64,000 nucleotides of DNA from Linum tenue (Eukaryota > Streptophyta > Magnoliopsida > Malpighiales > Linaceae), in the NCBI GenBank assembly GCA_946122785.1, contig CAMGYJ010000005.1, positions 79,230,547-79,294,546 of the forward strand, in the 5' to 3' direction. A program made the position numbers and the translations under genes. This document shows, one piece after another, positions 45,959-56,321 of the stretch; position 1 is the first letter of the stretch; each line of letters opens with the position of its first letter. The notes beneath the pieces are model-generated. The model was not told the DNA's origin and made no database searches. It was given only the letters and a program-made list of their open reading frames with translations.

Positions 45959-47797
45959 ACATGATTTTCCAACCATCCAATATGATTTTAATGAAATGGA
46001 TTCGATTAGTTAATTTATTGGTGGTTGGTGTCCTGGATTCAAATTGCCACCTCTACTCAAGGTTAATAAATTCAAAGTCTTAACTTTTGTATAAAAGCGA
46101 AATGATAGGTAAAAGCATAAACATAAGAGTGAGGTGTAAAAGAGTAAACTTTAACACATCCCGTAAATTTGACAACAATCTCCAATAACTAGTTGGGTTT
46201 TTGGGAATGCAGGAATGAGATCATTTCATCCTAGGGGGTGGTTGTGGTAGCAAGTCCAGCTCTGCACATTTGTAATTTGGTAGTGGTAACTGAAAGTTTG
46301 GCATTGATGAGCAATCATTGATATTGGTGTCCTCGGGTGAAGTTTGAACTAAGGGATGTTTGTCTTGCCTTCAAGGAACCTTACAAGGACTATGTCCTGG
46401 TACTGGAGGGCAATTCTATTTGAGAGTTGTTCAATTGGAATTTGTTGTTTTCCTACATTCGTTGGTTGGTGTATTATCCTCCAAGAATAGGGAAAACTAC
46501 AATCTCTGGCTGCTGTGTTAGAATTACTTTTAACATATGTAATTCTTCGGAATTCATCTCGTCGGATTATCAAAAGGTTTGTAGAAATACCTGGAATCAT
46601 GTCGGTTGATCGCCAAAGACTTGATGCGGAATATGAACGACGATCTTAACTGGACGATACTCCTAGAGCACGATCCATGAGGTTTTGTGACCTTCCTCAA
46701 CCAAGCCGCCTCAGTTCCTTTACGGGAGAGCGCTCATCTTCCTGATGGGGAGAAGATGAGATTGTTTTTTCTTTGTGTATTGGGGACCACAACCTCAAAC
46801 TCCTTATATACTAGTTTCACATGGGCTCCCATAAAACTCAAGTGGACAAGTATTGGGTTTCCACTCATTAGACCCATATTGGGCTTGAGTAATCATGGGC
46901 TCCATGTATTGATCACTTATAGTTAGCCCATCCAAACCAAATAGCTAATATATGTGTTGTGAATTTGCAAGCCCACTTAAGTCAAGAACTTAAATTCCTA
47001 ACAATCTCCCACTTGGGTTGTCTAATTTCACGAACACTTATATTGCGAAATTCTATAGGCGCACAACCGTATGCTATTCGTACGATGATTACTCCTTGAC
47101 AATCTGGTCCACCTCATGTATCAACTATGGAACCAACGCGGCTTTAATCACGATATGATAATGATTAAACCACCATGATCACCACACCAATACACTCAAT
47201 GACATATATCAAATATGGATGAGTGGCATGAAAATTACATTCAATGTGATCTTGAACATGCCTATTTTCAACTTGTCCTACTTTAGTCCTTAGTGAGATC
47301 AACTGAAATTCCTTCATACAATGTGACCACTGTATAACTGAAGGCACTTTAAATTCCAAAATAGACTCTAGAAAACCATCACTTTATTCTGCAGAATTGA
47401 TTTAGTCATAATCTATTGAACTACTTAAATGACTCCCACTAAACCAAGGTACCATCCGGAATAACACTCATGTGAGCAATATGCTCATGAAAAAACTTTA
47501 TGTGTCAAACCATTGGCTAATGGATAAGCTAGCATTAGTCATGTCCTTAATGTTCAATAGAAACTTGTCTATTTTGAACTTTATCTTTAACCACCAGGAA
47601 CTTGATGTCAATATATTTGACTTCTGAAATCCGTGGTAATGATAATGTATCGCTATCAAATTATTGTCTAGTTGACCTTTAATGACTAGCGAAAGTCATC
47701 AAATTATTGTCTAGAATCCTTCTAGTGTTTCATGCATAGATCAATCAAATATCTGCCAAAGACTCTTACTAGAAATGCTTTATTGGGATGAGAATTG

Positions 47798-48227
47798 TTT
47801 GTACCAAGCTACTCCGGTATGAACAATGATATTTGTTGGTGTGGGTCGACTCGTCATCCGTTCGTCTGATCTCGTCGGGAGGGAAAGAACCTGTGGAAGA
47901 GTCGGGGTTGCCCCCCGGATTAAGCTCCGACGGTCAAGTTAGTGTCCGTTTGTGGAGAGAGTTGAGAGAGTAGATAGAGAGATGGAGTGTAGAGAGATAG
48001 TAGAAAGTGTAAAGTGAGGAGAGAGAAGAAGTCCCCTTCTTTGGAGGGCTTCAAGCCCTTATATACCTGTAGCGGGTATCGAGCGTTGGGCATCGCCGAT
48101 TATGCGCCCTACTGCTTAGTCTGTGCGCTCAGTCCCTTAGTCACACCCCCAACAATTGCCCCCCAAGCTGGTGGTGAGTTTTAACTCATCGCTAGCTTAT
48201 ATTTTATTTTTTAAATCTTTGTCGGTA
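47798..48227 (+). repeat. Left terminal direct repeat of the 4.2-kb element
   Basis: It is essentially identical to 51547-51980. It contains TTATATACC (48059) as a possible TATA and a purine-rich stretch of GAGAGAG motifs. Confidence 0.9.
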
Positions 48228-48445
48228 ATTTTGGGTGGGGCCTATGTACCCCAGTTGCCCCCCAGCTGGTGGCGCGTTTGAGTGACGCGGTGCCAGCTTC
48301 TTGCGTCTTGCCCCCCATTAGCGCCATTAACGCTTAGGAAGTAAAATATTTCAAATTTAATAATGATAGAGTACTTATCTTTATATTGGTACCGTGGCGT
48401 CAGGAGTAGTTGAAAATCAGACGCTGCGCCATTGAATCACTAAGT

Positions 48446-48528
48446 GCGTATGTAGCCTGTTGGTGATGTTGCTTGCCTAGCGGAGGAAGGACGCGAGTTC
48501 AATTCCTGTCGGCGGCAATAATATTTTT
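48446..48528 (+). other. tRNA-like module 1
   Basis: The A-box-like TAGCCTGTTGGT is at 48453, the B-box-like AGTTCAATTCC at 48496 (43 bp from A start to B start), and TTTTT at 48524-48528. The B box is weaker than in the other modules. Confidence 0.6.
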
Positions 48529-48775
48529 GACTCAGACTGGAACAAGGATGGACGGGGCGGACTGGTGACGCGGGCCGGACGCGAGTTGGGCTTGCGCGCG
48601 TCGCGGGCTGAGGGAAGATGCTGCGCGGGTTGGTGTCGGGACCGCGTGTTGAGGGTGGAATCAGATGACGCGAAATGGACTGGAGCGGACTCTGAACGCG
48701 GGTCGCGAGTGATTATTGGCCCACTTGATTGTCTGTTGGTAAAATATAGGCACGACGCATCTTGTAGGACAAGTT

Positions 48776-48852
48776 GTTGTTGTGGCTTACTGGTGTGCAC
48801 GCTAGGCTGTCCAAATTAGTGCGCAGGTTCGAACTCCCACTGAGGAATTTTT
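48776..48852 (+). other. tRNA-like module 2
   Basis: The A box TGGCTTACTGGT is at 48783, the B box GGTTCGAACTCC at 48826 (43 bp), and TTTTT at 48848-48852. This has the best match to consensus promoter boxes but the most diverged flanks. Confidence 0.65.
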
Positions 48853-48950
48853 ATCGACTTAATGGGCGGTGGCGTGACGTTGGGCCGCGCGGGCTCGTTG
48901 GCCGCGTGGCAAATTAACCCCCGCCCTTGATATGTAGATTTTTTTTTTTT

Positions 48951-49722
48951 GAGTCTTCGATGCTCGTATTGAAGTCTTATTTGTGTGCTTCGTTGAGACT
49001 TATTTGTGGCTCCTCGTCGGGGTCTTTAACCCTCAGTTTGGAGCCCTCCTCGTCGGGGATGGCACACCCTCAGTTTGGAGTCTTCGATGCTCGTATTGAA
49101 GTCTTATTTGTGTGCTTCGTTGAGACTTATTTGTGGCTCCTCGTCGGGGTTTTTAACCCTCAGTTTGGAGCCCTCCTCGTCGGGGATGGCACACCCTCAG
49201 TTTGGAGTGTTCGATGCTCGTATTGAAGTCTTATTTGTGTGCTTCGTTGAGACTTATTTGTGGCTCCTCGTTGGGGTTTTTAACCCTCAGTTTGGAGCCC
49301 TCCTCGTCGGGGATGGCACACCCTCAGTTTGGAGTCTTCGATGCTCGTATTGAAGTCTTATTTGTGTGCTTCGTTGAGACTTATTTGTGGCTCCTCGTCG
49401 GGGTTTTTAACCCTCAGTTTGGAGCCCTCCTCGTCGGGGATGGCACACCCTCAGTTTGGAGTCTTCGATGCTCGTATTGAAGTCTTATTTGTGTGCTTCG
49501 TTGAGACTTATTTGTGGCTCCTCGTCGGGGTTTTTAACCCTCAGTTTGGAGCCCTCCTCGTCGGGGATGGCACACCCTCAGTTTGGAGTCTTCGACGCTC
49601 GTATTGAAGTCTTATTTGTGTGCTTCGTTGAGACTTATTTGTGGCACCTCGTCGGGGTTTTTAACCCTCAGTTTGGAGCCCTCCTCGTCGGGGATGGCAC
49701 ACCCTCAGTTTGGAGTCTTCGA
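48951..49722 (+). repeat. 127-bp minisatellite, 6 copies plus a stub
   Basis: GAGTCTTCGA-type starts occur at 48951, 49078, 49205, 49332, 49459, 49586 and 49713, an exact 127-bp period with very few differences. Each unit ends in two related 33-bp halves (CTCCTCGTCGGGG ... CCCTCAGTTTGGAG). A T run at 48939-48950 precedes the array. Confidence 0.95.
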
Positions 49723-49848
49723 GGTAACGTGAGAGTAAAATATTTCAATATTTGATAGTGAAAAAGGGGTAGAGTACTTAGCTTTCTATTGGCAAAGCGG
49801 CGCGAAGAGTTGTCAAACGGCAGACGCTGCGCCTTTGAAACAGAAGGC

Positions 49849-49933
49849 TTGTATGTAGCCTACTGGTAACCTCGCTTATGAGGCGGAGTGACGGCGCGTG
49901 TTCGAGTCCTCGCGATGACGACAATTTGTTTTT
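49849..49933 (+). other. tRNA-like module 3
   Basis: The A box TAGCCTACTGGT is at 49856, the B box TGTTCGAGTCC at 49899 (43 bp), and TTTTT at 49929-49933. It is preceded by GACGCTGCGCC as in module 1. Confidence 0.65.
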
Positions 49934-49997
49934 GACGCGAGTTGATGATGGCGCGGGTTCGTTGATATGAGGGTACTGCGCCCAATGATCACCAAGC

Positions 49998-50078
49998 GTG
50001 CTTGTAGTCTGCTGGTTACGTTGCTTGTCTCGGGGAGGAGTGGCGCGGGTTCGAGTCCTCGCGGCGATGATATTTTTT
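49998..50078 (+). other. tRNA-like module 4
   Basis: The A box TAGTCTGCTGGT is at 50005, the B box GGTTCGAGTCC at 50048 (43 bp), and TTTTTT at 50073-50078. The T-arm GCGGGTTCGAGTCCTCGC can form a stem. Confidence 0.65.
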
Positions 50079-50352
50079 GATGAGTTCCGTGTCTATGGAA
50101 TTCGGGCCGCGAGTTGGGCCTGTGTGGGGCGGAGCATGTTTCGAAGTGGGGTTGGATGATGTGGGCCGCGGGTCCTTGGCGAAGCGGGACGGACTGAACG
50201 CGCGTCCGGCTGACGTGGGCCGCGGGTCCCTGGCGAAGCGGGCCGGAAGTATGAAGGTGGGGCGGACACGGATCCGCGAGTTTGGGGCGACTTGGGCTTC
50301 ATTTACGCGTGGAGTGTTGTTGAAATAAGAGTACTGCGCCATAGGGTAACAA

Positions 50353-50436
50353 GTCGCGGTTGTAGCCTGCTGGTAATGTTGTTCGTCTTGTGGAAGGGTG
50401 GCGTGGGTTCGAATACCTTTGGCGACTTTATTTTTT
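50353..50436 (+). other. tRNA-like module 5
   Basis: The A box TAGCCTGCTGGT is at 50363, the B box GGTTCGAATACC at 50406 (43 bp), and TTTTTT at 50431-50436. GTCGC (50353) can pair with GCGAC just after the T-arm. Confidence 0.65.
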
Positions 50437-50580
50437 ATGTGGCGCGTCTTGGATGCGGGGCGCGAGTTGGGCCGCATGACGCGCGAGGTGGACAGGCGGT
50501 GATGTGGGCCGCAAGAATGGGCTGTAGGGTGGCGCGGCGAAGTAGTTTAAATTCGGGCGTTGCACCATTGAAGCACAAGG

Positions 50581-50662
50581 CTCGCATGTAGCCTGCTGGT
50601 AATGATGTTTACCTGTCGGAGGAGTGGCGCGTGTTCGAGTCCTCGCGCCGACGAGATTTTTT
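50581..50662 (+). other. tRNA-like module 6
   Basis: The A box TAGCCTGCTGGT is at 50589, the B box TGTTCGAGTCC at 50632 (43 bp), and TTTTTT at 50657-50662. Confidence 0.65.
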
Positions 50663-50689
50663 GAAAAGTGCTCTGATCTGATGGATGCT

Positions 50690-51130
50690 GCGCGGGCCGC
50701 GACTTGATTGGGCCGCGCGTGCTGGTGGGTCGCGCCCGGTGACGTGTGCTGGTGGAGTGCGCGGCGCGGGCCACGACATGGTTGGGCCGCGCGAGCTGGG
50801 GGGTCGCGCCTGGTGTGACGCGGGCCCGCAAGTGAAGTCAGGGCCGCATGAAGGATTGGGCCGCGACTTGGTTGGGCCGCGCGGGCTGGTGGGTCGCGCC
50901 TGGTGACGCGGGCTGGTGGAGTGCGCGGCGCGGGCCGCGACTTGCTTGGGTCGAGCGAGCTGGTGGGTCGCGCTTGGTGACAGGCTGGTGGAGTGGTGTG
51001 ACGCGGGCCCGCAAGTGAAGTCAGGGCCGCATGAAGGGTTGGGCCGCGCGGGCTGGTGGGTCGCGCCTGGTGACGCGGGCTGGTGCAGTGCGCGGCTCGG
51101 GCCGCGCGGGCTGAGGGTGGAAGCGGGCTT
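50690..51130. repeat. CpG-dense iterated block
   Basis: GGGCCGCGCGGGCTGGTGGG and GACGCGGGCTGGTG-type motifs recur about every 85 bp. A longer unit starting GGTGTGACGCGGGCCCGCAA repeats after about 183 bp. Frames across it on both strands are compositional artefacts. Confidence 0.8.
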
Positions 51131-51546
51131 GGGTGAAGCACAGGGAACACCAAGAAGCAGAAAAATTGCTCGTCGCGGCGGGCTGTAGCAGACTTTTTTT
51201 TTTTTTTTTTTCACTTTCCAGCCTGCCATCCACTTGCCTATTACTTTGCATCGATGCTTGTGCCTTTCTTTTTCTGACACAAGGAGAAAGTAGTGGTAAC
51301 CCTTTTTTTTTTTTTTTTTTGGGAAAAGTTGTATGAGGATGATGTGACTATTCTCGACGGGACAGCCGACTTCTGCTTTTAATCTTCAAAACTCTGGCGA
51401 CCGAAATTTGGATGGAGCATGGCGCTAGAAGGAGTTCTTGGAGAAAATGTTCTTACCAATGCAGCAGCCTCCTTTGTTTTTGCGTCCTCTATCCCTCGGA
51501 AATCAGATGAACGAAATTGATGAGTTGCCCCACGGTGGGCGCCAAT

Positions 51547-51980
51547 TGTTTGTACCAAGCTACTCCGGTATGAACAATGATATTTGTTGGTGTGGGTCGA
51601 CTCGTCATCCGTTCGTCTGATCTCGTCGGGAGGGAAAGAACCTGTGGAAGAGTCGGGGTTGCCCCCCGGATTAAGCTCCGACGGTCAAGTTAGTGTCCGT
51701 TTGTGGAGAGAGTTGAGAGAGTAGATAGAGAGATGGAGTGTAGAGAGATAGTAGAAAGTGTAAAGTGAGGAGAGAGAAGAAGTCCCCTTCTTTGGAGGGC
51801 TTCAAGCCCTTATATACCTGTAGCGGGTATCGAGCGTTGGGCATCGCCGATTATGCGCCCTACTGCTTAGTCTGTGCGCTCAGTCCCTTAGTCACACCCC
51901 CAACAATTGCCCCCCAAGCTGGTGGTGAGTTTTAACTCATCGCTAGCTTATATTTTATTTTTTTAAATCTTTGTCGGTAT
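51547..51980 (+). repeat. Right terminal direct repeat of the 4.2-kb element
   Basis: It is essentially identical to 47798-48227. Copia-type sequence resumes just after it at AAACTAAAGTATACATT. Confidence 0.9.
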
Positions 51981-54900
51981 TTTTTAATGTAAACTAAAGT
52001 ATACATTAAATCTTTAATGCAAATATGCATTCAAGAGATTTTGTATCTTAATTTCTTATATATAATTGGGGCATTGATTGAGACCAAAACTGTCTCCCTT
52101 AACTATCTCGTGGTTTACTAACTTATTCTACTTGCACCTTAAGTAGAACAACCATGATGTATAAAACAGAAAAATGAATTTACTCCCACTGAACTTAAGA
52201 TATATACAATCATCTCCAACATTAGTCTCTAAATCTGAATGAGCTAATAACATGGTAAAAATTGTGATATCAATAATGAGATGCTTATATGAGCCACCAT
52301 TGCCATTATATTCTTTAAAGAGTCTTTCAAATATACCAGAGAGAAAGTCTCTTTGAGCCAACACTTTCCTTATTAGTAAAGCATTAGAGACCAACATGCC
52401 TTATATCTCTCATTGACTTCACCACATGGCATCAATCCACTTTTCATAATTGTTCATGACTTGACTAAAATTGAATCATTAGTCAACCTGATGTCATGTA
52501 TATATTCTTTGAAGAACAACGATATTGTTAGCTAGAATCGTCCATCTTCTACTTTGTGGATATACTTAATGGCACTTCTTGAGTGTGTTGAGTTTGTGTG
52601 GTAACAATATTCCTTATGTTTCCTTCCCCCAAAACTCAAAATACTCAAGAAATCTCACATTTCTCATTTAAAAACTTCTTGAGGTGGGAATATAAAACTT
52701 GTAGCCTCGAGAGAACTATTGAGTAGCCAACAAAGTATAAGTTAATTCTTTTGTCCATTATACTTTCTTGTACCTTACAAGGTATTTCCTAAGTTGGACA
52801 ACCCTAAATGTGCAAGGTCCTTATTGCACTTTTTGGTTACATTAACTACCTTCGGGATACTCAATTTAAGGATGTACGTTGTAACCTTTATGGCTTTTAT
52901 CCAAATGGAGTCTAGTAAGTAGAAATACTCCTCACCATGTCCTTAAGAGTTCAACGAAACCATAACATTCTTAACTCTCTATTTGTTCCTTTACGGGGAA
53001 TTTGAGGTTTAGTGATTGAGTTCACTCTCATCACGTATCTTCCCTCCTCTCCTTTTGTGAATATTAGTACTCACCTAAAACTTCATGGAGAAAGATAAAT
53101 TAAACCAAGTGTTGAGTATGTCTTTTGACACCTCCAAAATATAATACACTTGTACATTTTGCCTTTACACTTTATGGATTAAATTACCCCAATAGGCAGC
53201 TTACCCCGGATCTTTTTATGTTTTGGCAAAATACTGTATTATTACTTCAATAAACCTCAGAGGAATCTCAGTATAATAGCCTCATAATTATTCATCGAAT
53301 AGAGCGCTTAATGATCATCATGCACACTGAATTTGATATATCTCTATTCACTATTATTAAATCTCATTGAGATTTTCCAAAGTAGAATAGGGATTGTTCC
53401 ACATAAGAGCGCAAGATCAATGCCTATATATCGAGAATAGTTGTCTTGAATTTACTTTAAATTCTTTAGATTCATCCCATTTAACAGAAGAGTTAACTTT
53501 AATTTTGACAGAAATATTTAAACCAAGGCACGAAAAACTATATTGAGATAAAAGAAAACACACATCAAGCCATGTAATTAAACAAGACAATAAAATTATT
53601 CAATTTTGGGGACCCATCATAAGATACCAAATGCAACATTAATTCTTAGTCTTTGGACAGAGAAATTAACTGCGAGCGGTACTCTTAAAACAATGATCAA
53701 ATACTGATAATAAGTTATGTCAAACAACAGTCTATCTTTGGACCGACTGTTATTCACATGAACAAAAACTTTATAATTATCACGTTCACGTATTTATCAT
53801 TAATGTGCTTGATTATTTTGGTCAAATAATGTCGTCCTTTGGGTCGAGCACTACCCACATAAAATAACCTTACACGTACATCCATGTAATCTAAGTTAAA
53901 TAATTTTTTGCAAGTAGAGGTTACTTTGGCAACATACTGCTAAAATTAATTTAATTAAAATACTGGACAATTCTCTCATAATCACAAAATTCCGAATAAG
54001 TGATTAATTATCCTTAAGAGAGAATTACAATAATAATTTTAAATAACGGTTTACTCCTTCTCAGTACACCTTGCACTCCATTAATATTTTATCTTTAGAC
54101 AAAATATTAATTTGTAAGTGATGTCTTATGACACAGTAATTAAATATTGATGATAAGAACATATGAAATAGTAAATCCACCTTTGGGCAGATTTAAAATT
54201 CACATGCTAACCGAATAATCATCACATATTTATTACTTTATGCGCACATATGGAACCTTAAATATTCACCTATTTTTGGGCCAGTGAATACATAATTTGC
54301 ACGCTCTAAAATGTAAACCTTTACCATATAGGGATTTATAAAAATTGTCAAACCGACCCCAAAATTCGTCTTGTTTACCAAACACATTACAAGACATGAA
54401 ATGCACAAAATTACCGTAAAGTGCATTTTAATAGTCCAACGACCATCACATAACGAAAAACGCAAATAAATCATGAAATCCTTATGGCTAGCCCTAAAAT
54501 CCAAGCCAAATATATAAGCAGACCATAAATTCATGTTGTTGTCTTTATTAAGTGACCCTTCAGAAGCATAATGAACTCACAATGATGGTTTGCTTAACCG
54601 TAGGAAATTAATTACTGGATTCGTATCGGTTGATCGCCAAAGACTTGATGCGGAATATGAACGACGATCTTAACTGGATGATACTCCTAGAGCACGATCC
54701 ATGAGGTTTTGTGACCTTCCTCAACTAAGCCGCCTCAGTTCCTTTACGGGAGAGCGCTCATCTTCCTGATGGGGAGAAGATGAGATTGTTTTTTCTTGGT
54801 GTATTGGGGACCACAACCTCAAACTCCTTATATACTAGTTTCACATGGGCTCCCATAAAACCCAAGTGGACAAGTATTGGGTTTCCACCCATTAGACCCA

Positions 54901-55159
54901 TATTGGGCTTGAGTAATCATGGGCTCCATGTATTGATCACTTATAGTTAGTCCATCAAAACCAAATAGCTAATATATGTGTTGTGAATTTGCAAGTCCAC
55001 TTAAGTCAGAAACTTAAATTCCTAACATGTTGTACTTGTTTGAGTTTTTCCTTTGATTTTGTTGTATTTTGGGACACGGGTGACACTCTGCGGTTCAAGG
55101 AGTTTGTTTGGGAATTTCATAATGATTGATGTTGTGTGGTACTTGCCTACATTGATTGC

Positions 55160-55402
55160 AGTGTTGTTCTGGTGATGGAAATCAATAGCCTGCTACAAGA
55201 ACACTTTAGCATCCGTCTTCAGCAGCTTGTTGAAGAACCGGAAGGAATGGGTTTCCAAATGGCATGAGCAACTAGGGCACTTCATTTTTCTGGTAATACC
55301 AGTCTTAAAGCTGCTGTGAATTGGGTATTTGAGCGTGAGACAGATATGGATGGAGATGAAATGCCCATGGTATCAACCAGCATTAAAGTTGAGGCTCCAT
55401 AG
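55160..55402 (+). pseudogene. UBA-domain protein fragment with nonsense codon
   Basis: One frame reads EINSLLQEHFSIRLQQLVEE, GMGFQMA, stop, ATRALHFSGNTSLKAAVNW, VFERETD, ending KVEAP-stop at 55400-55402. This is the MGF...ATRAL...GN..L..AVNW signature of a plant UBA domain, as in UBA/UBX-type ubiquitin-binding proteins. TGA at 55265 sits where a CGA arginine is expected. TTGCAG at 55155-55160 could be a splice acceptor. It is short and broken, so it is an exon remnant. Confidence 0.72.
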
Positions 55403-55604
55403 TTGTCTGTTTTCAATAGGCTTGAGAACAAGCCTGTCTTGAAGGAGTGAAGATTGTAATGAATAGGATCACAGTGTAATAGTTAATTAGTGGAGTGATC
55501 ATTTTGAAAATGACAACCCTCTATAAAAGGGTACTGCAAAAGAGAATAACAACAAAACAATAGAACGAATTTTCTGAATCCTCTTCTCTTCTTCCTTCTA
55601 TCTG
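55403..55604 (+). mobile_element. LTR-retrotransposon remnant with TATA box
   Basis: CTTGAGAACAAGCCTGTCTT followed by a purine-rich stretch resembles the end of a plant Ty3 pol region. The following sequence (TGTAATGAATAGG, AACCCTCTATAAAAGGG, GAGAATAACAACAAAACAAT) resembles an LTR with its TATA box at about 55523-55530. It is cut by MULE-G at 55605; pyrimidine-rich sequence continues at 61780. Confidence 0.5.
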
Positions 55605-55629
55605 GGGTAAATTGCAAGTTCAGTTTGAT

Positions 55630-56052
55630 ATGATCCCAATTGGATCCATCCACAATTTACAATTACTTGCCAAAGAAATCATCTCAATTAACTTGAAGCA
55701 TTCTGATTTTTGGTTAAGTGTTGAAACAGTTTCAGGTAGCCTACTTTGGAAGCTTGTATCTCACAAATGGCTGAATGGAAATTGGAGATCAAGGGTTTGT
55801 TTTGCAGATAAAGTTGCCATGTTTCCAATGATATTCTTTTTCGATCCAAATGATGTCATTAAGGTTGCTTTCCAAGGCCTCAAAGTTGCTACCTCAAAAC
55901 TGGAAAACTGCCAGAAAATGACTAAGGCAGAAAACTGTTTTGAGATACCAACTTTGAAGGCCTATATCTGGAGTTTGGAGCATGATCTCAGGCTGATTCA
56001 AGTTGGAGGTGAAATAGAAAGTTTTTTTCTACAAAGGAAAGGAATTGGCTGA
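55630..56052 (+). CDS. LTR-encoded 140-aa frame (left LTR copy)
   Basis: The ATG lies 4 bp inside the LTR. The product starts MIPIGSIHN and ends FFLQRKGIG-stop. The same frame, of the same length, is intact in the solo LTR (9476-9898) and is broken by a 1-bp deletion in the right LTR (near 59400). It has no signal peptide and no recognisable domain. A real gene is possible but unproven. Confidence 0.3.
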   Translation: MIPIGSIHNLQLLAKEIISINLKHSDFWLSVETVSGSLLWKLVSHKWLNGNWRSRVCFADKVAMFPMIFFFDPNDVIKVAFQGLKVATSKLENCQKMTKAENCFEIPTLKAYIWSLEHDLRLIQVGGEIESFFLQRKGIG

Positions 56053-56321
56053 ATTCAAATGAGCCTAGAAGACCATTTTGGAAGGGCTCAAAAATGCTAT
56101 GAAGCCTGTTTTCCTAGGCAGGCTTGCTTGTGTATTAAGTCAGTTTCTTGGCCAGCAAGTTACCTTGTTTTACACGAATTATTTAGCCTTTTTCTGTTCT
56201 AATTTGTTTCCTTATTAGTTTAGAATTGTATTAGGTTTTCTTGGCTATAAATAGCCTTCCATTTACGTTGAAAAAGGGGAACTCTTTGATTAATCGAAAA
56301 ACAAACCTTTGGTTTTGTGCA

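Larger units (their letters stand above)
47798..51980 (+). mobile_element. Young non-coding 4.2-kb element with tRNA-like modules
   Basis: It is flanked by direct repeats of about 430 bp (47798-48227 and 51547-51980) that differ by one T in a homopolymer. Each begins TGTTTGTACCAAG. The second is preceded by CCCCACGGTGGGCGCCAA, a sequence often found just before the 3' LTR of plant Ty3-type elements. The insertion site is shown by the uninterrupted relative near 25835. The interior is GC-rich and holds six tRNA-like modules, a 127-bp minisatellite and CpG-dense iterations, but no protein domain. It is best described as a non-autonomous LTR-type element (LARD/TRIM-like). The true LTR end is ambiguous: CACCCCCAACA at about 48154 is a good end, but the repeat continues 75 bp beyond it. 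Confidence 0.75.
46516..55027 (-). mobile_element. Copia-type non-coding LTR element, copy 3, interrupted
   Basis: The 3' LTR is 46516-47003 and the 5' LTR about 54613-55027; the latter has lost about 95 bp and the primer-binding site at its inner end. Flanking 5-mers are TGCTG (46511-46515) and TGTTG (55028-55032), a target duplication with one mismatch. Internal sequence is 47004-47797 plus 51985-54612, homologous to copies 1 and 2; a small deletion is visible near 47690. Long coding frames are absent. The 4.2-kb element at 47798-51980 is inserted in it. Confidence 0.85.

Noticed and set aside
48927..49755. A family of overlapping 92-99 aa proteins
   Set aside because: These frames are the same peptide read repeatedly through the 127-bp minisatellite; the period is not a multiple of three and no domain is present.
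48446..50662. Functional tRNA genes at the A/B-box modules
   Set aside because: Promoter boxes and terminators are present, but the acceptor stems mostly do not pair and no credible anticodon arm was seen; treated as tRNA-like modules only.
50428..51280. Long minus-strand proline/arginine-rich proteins (223-241 aa)
   Set aside because: They arise from CpG-dense iterations that leave several frames open on both strands.
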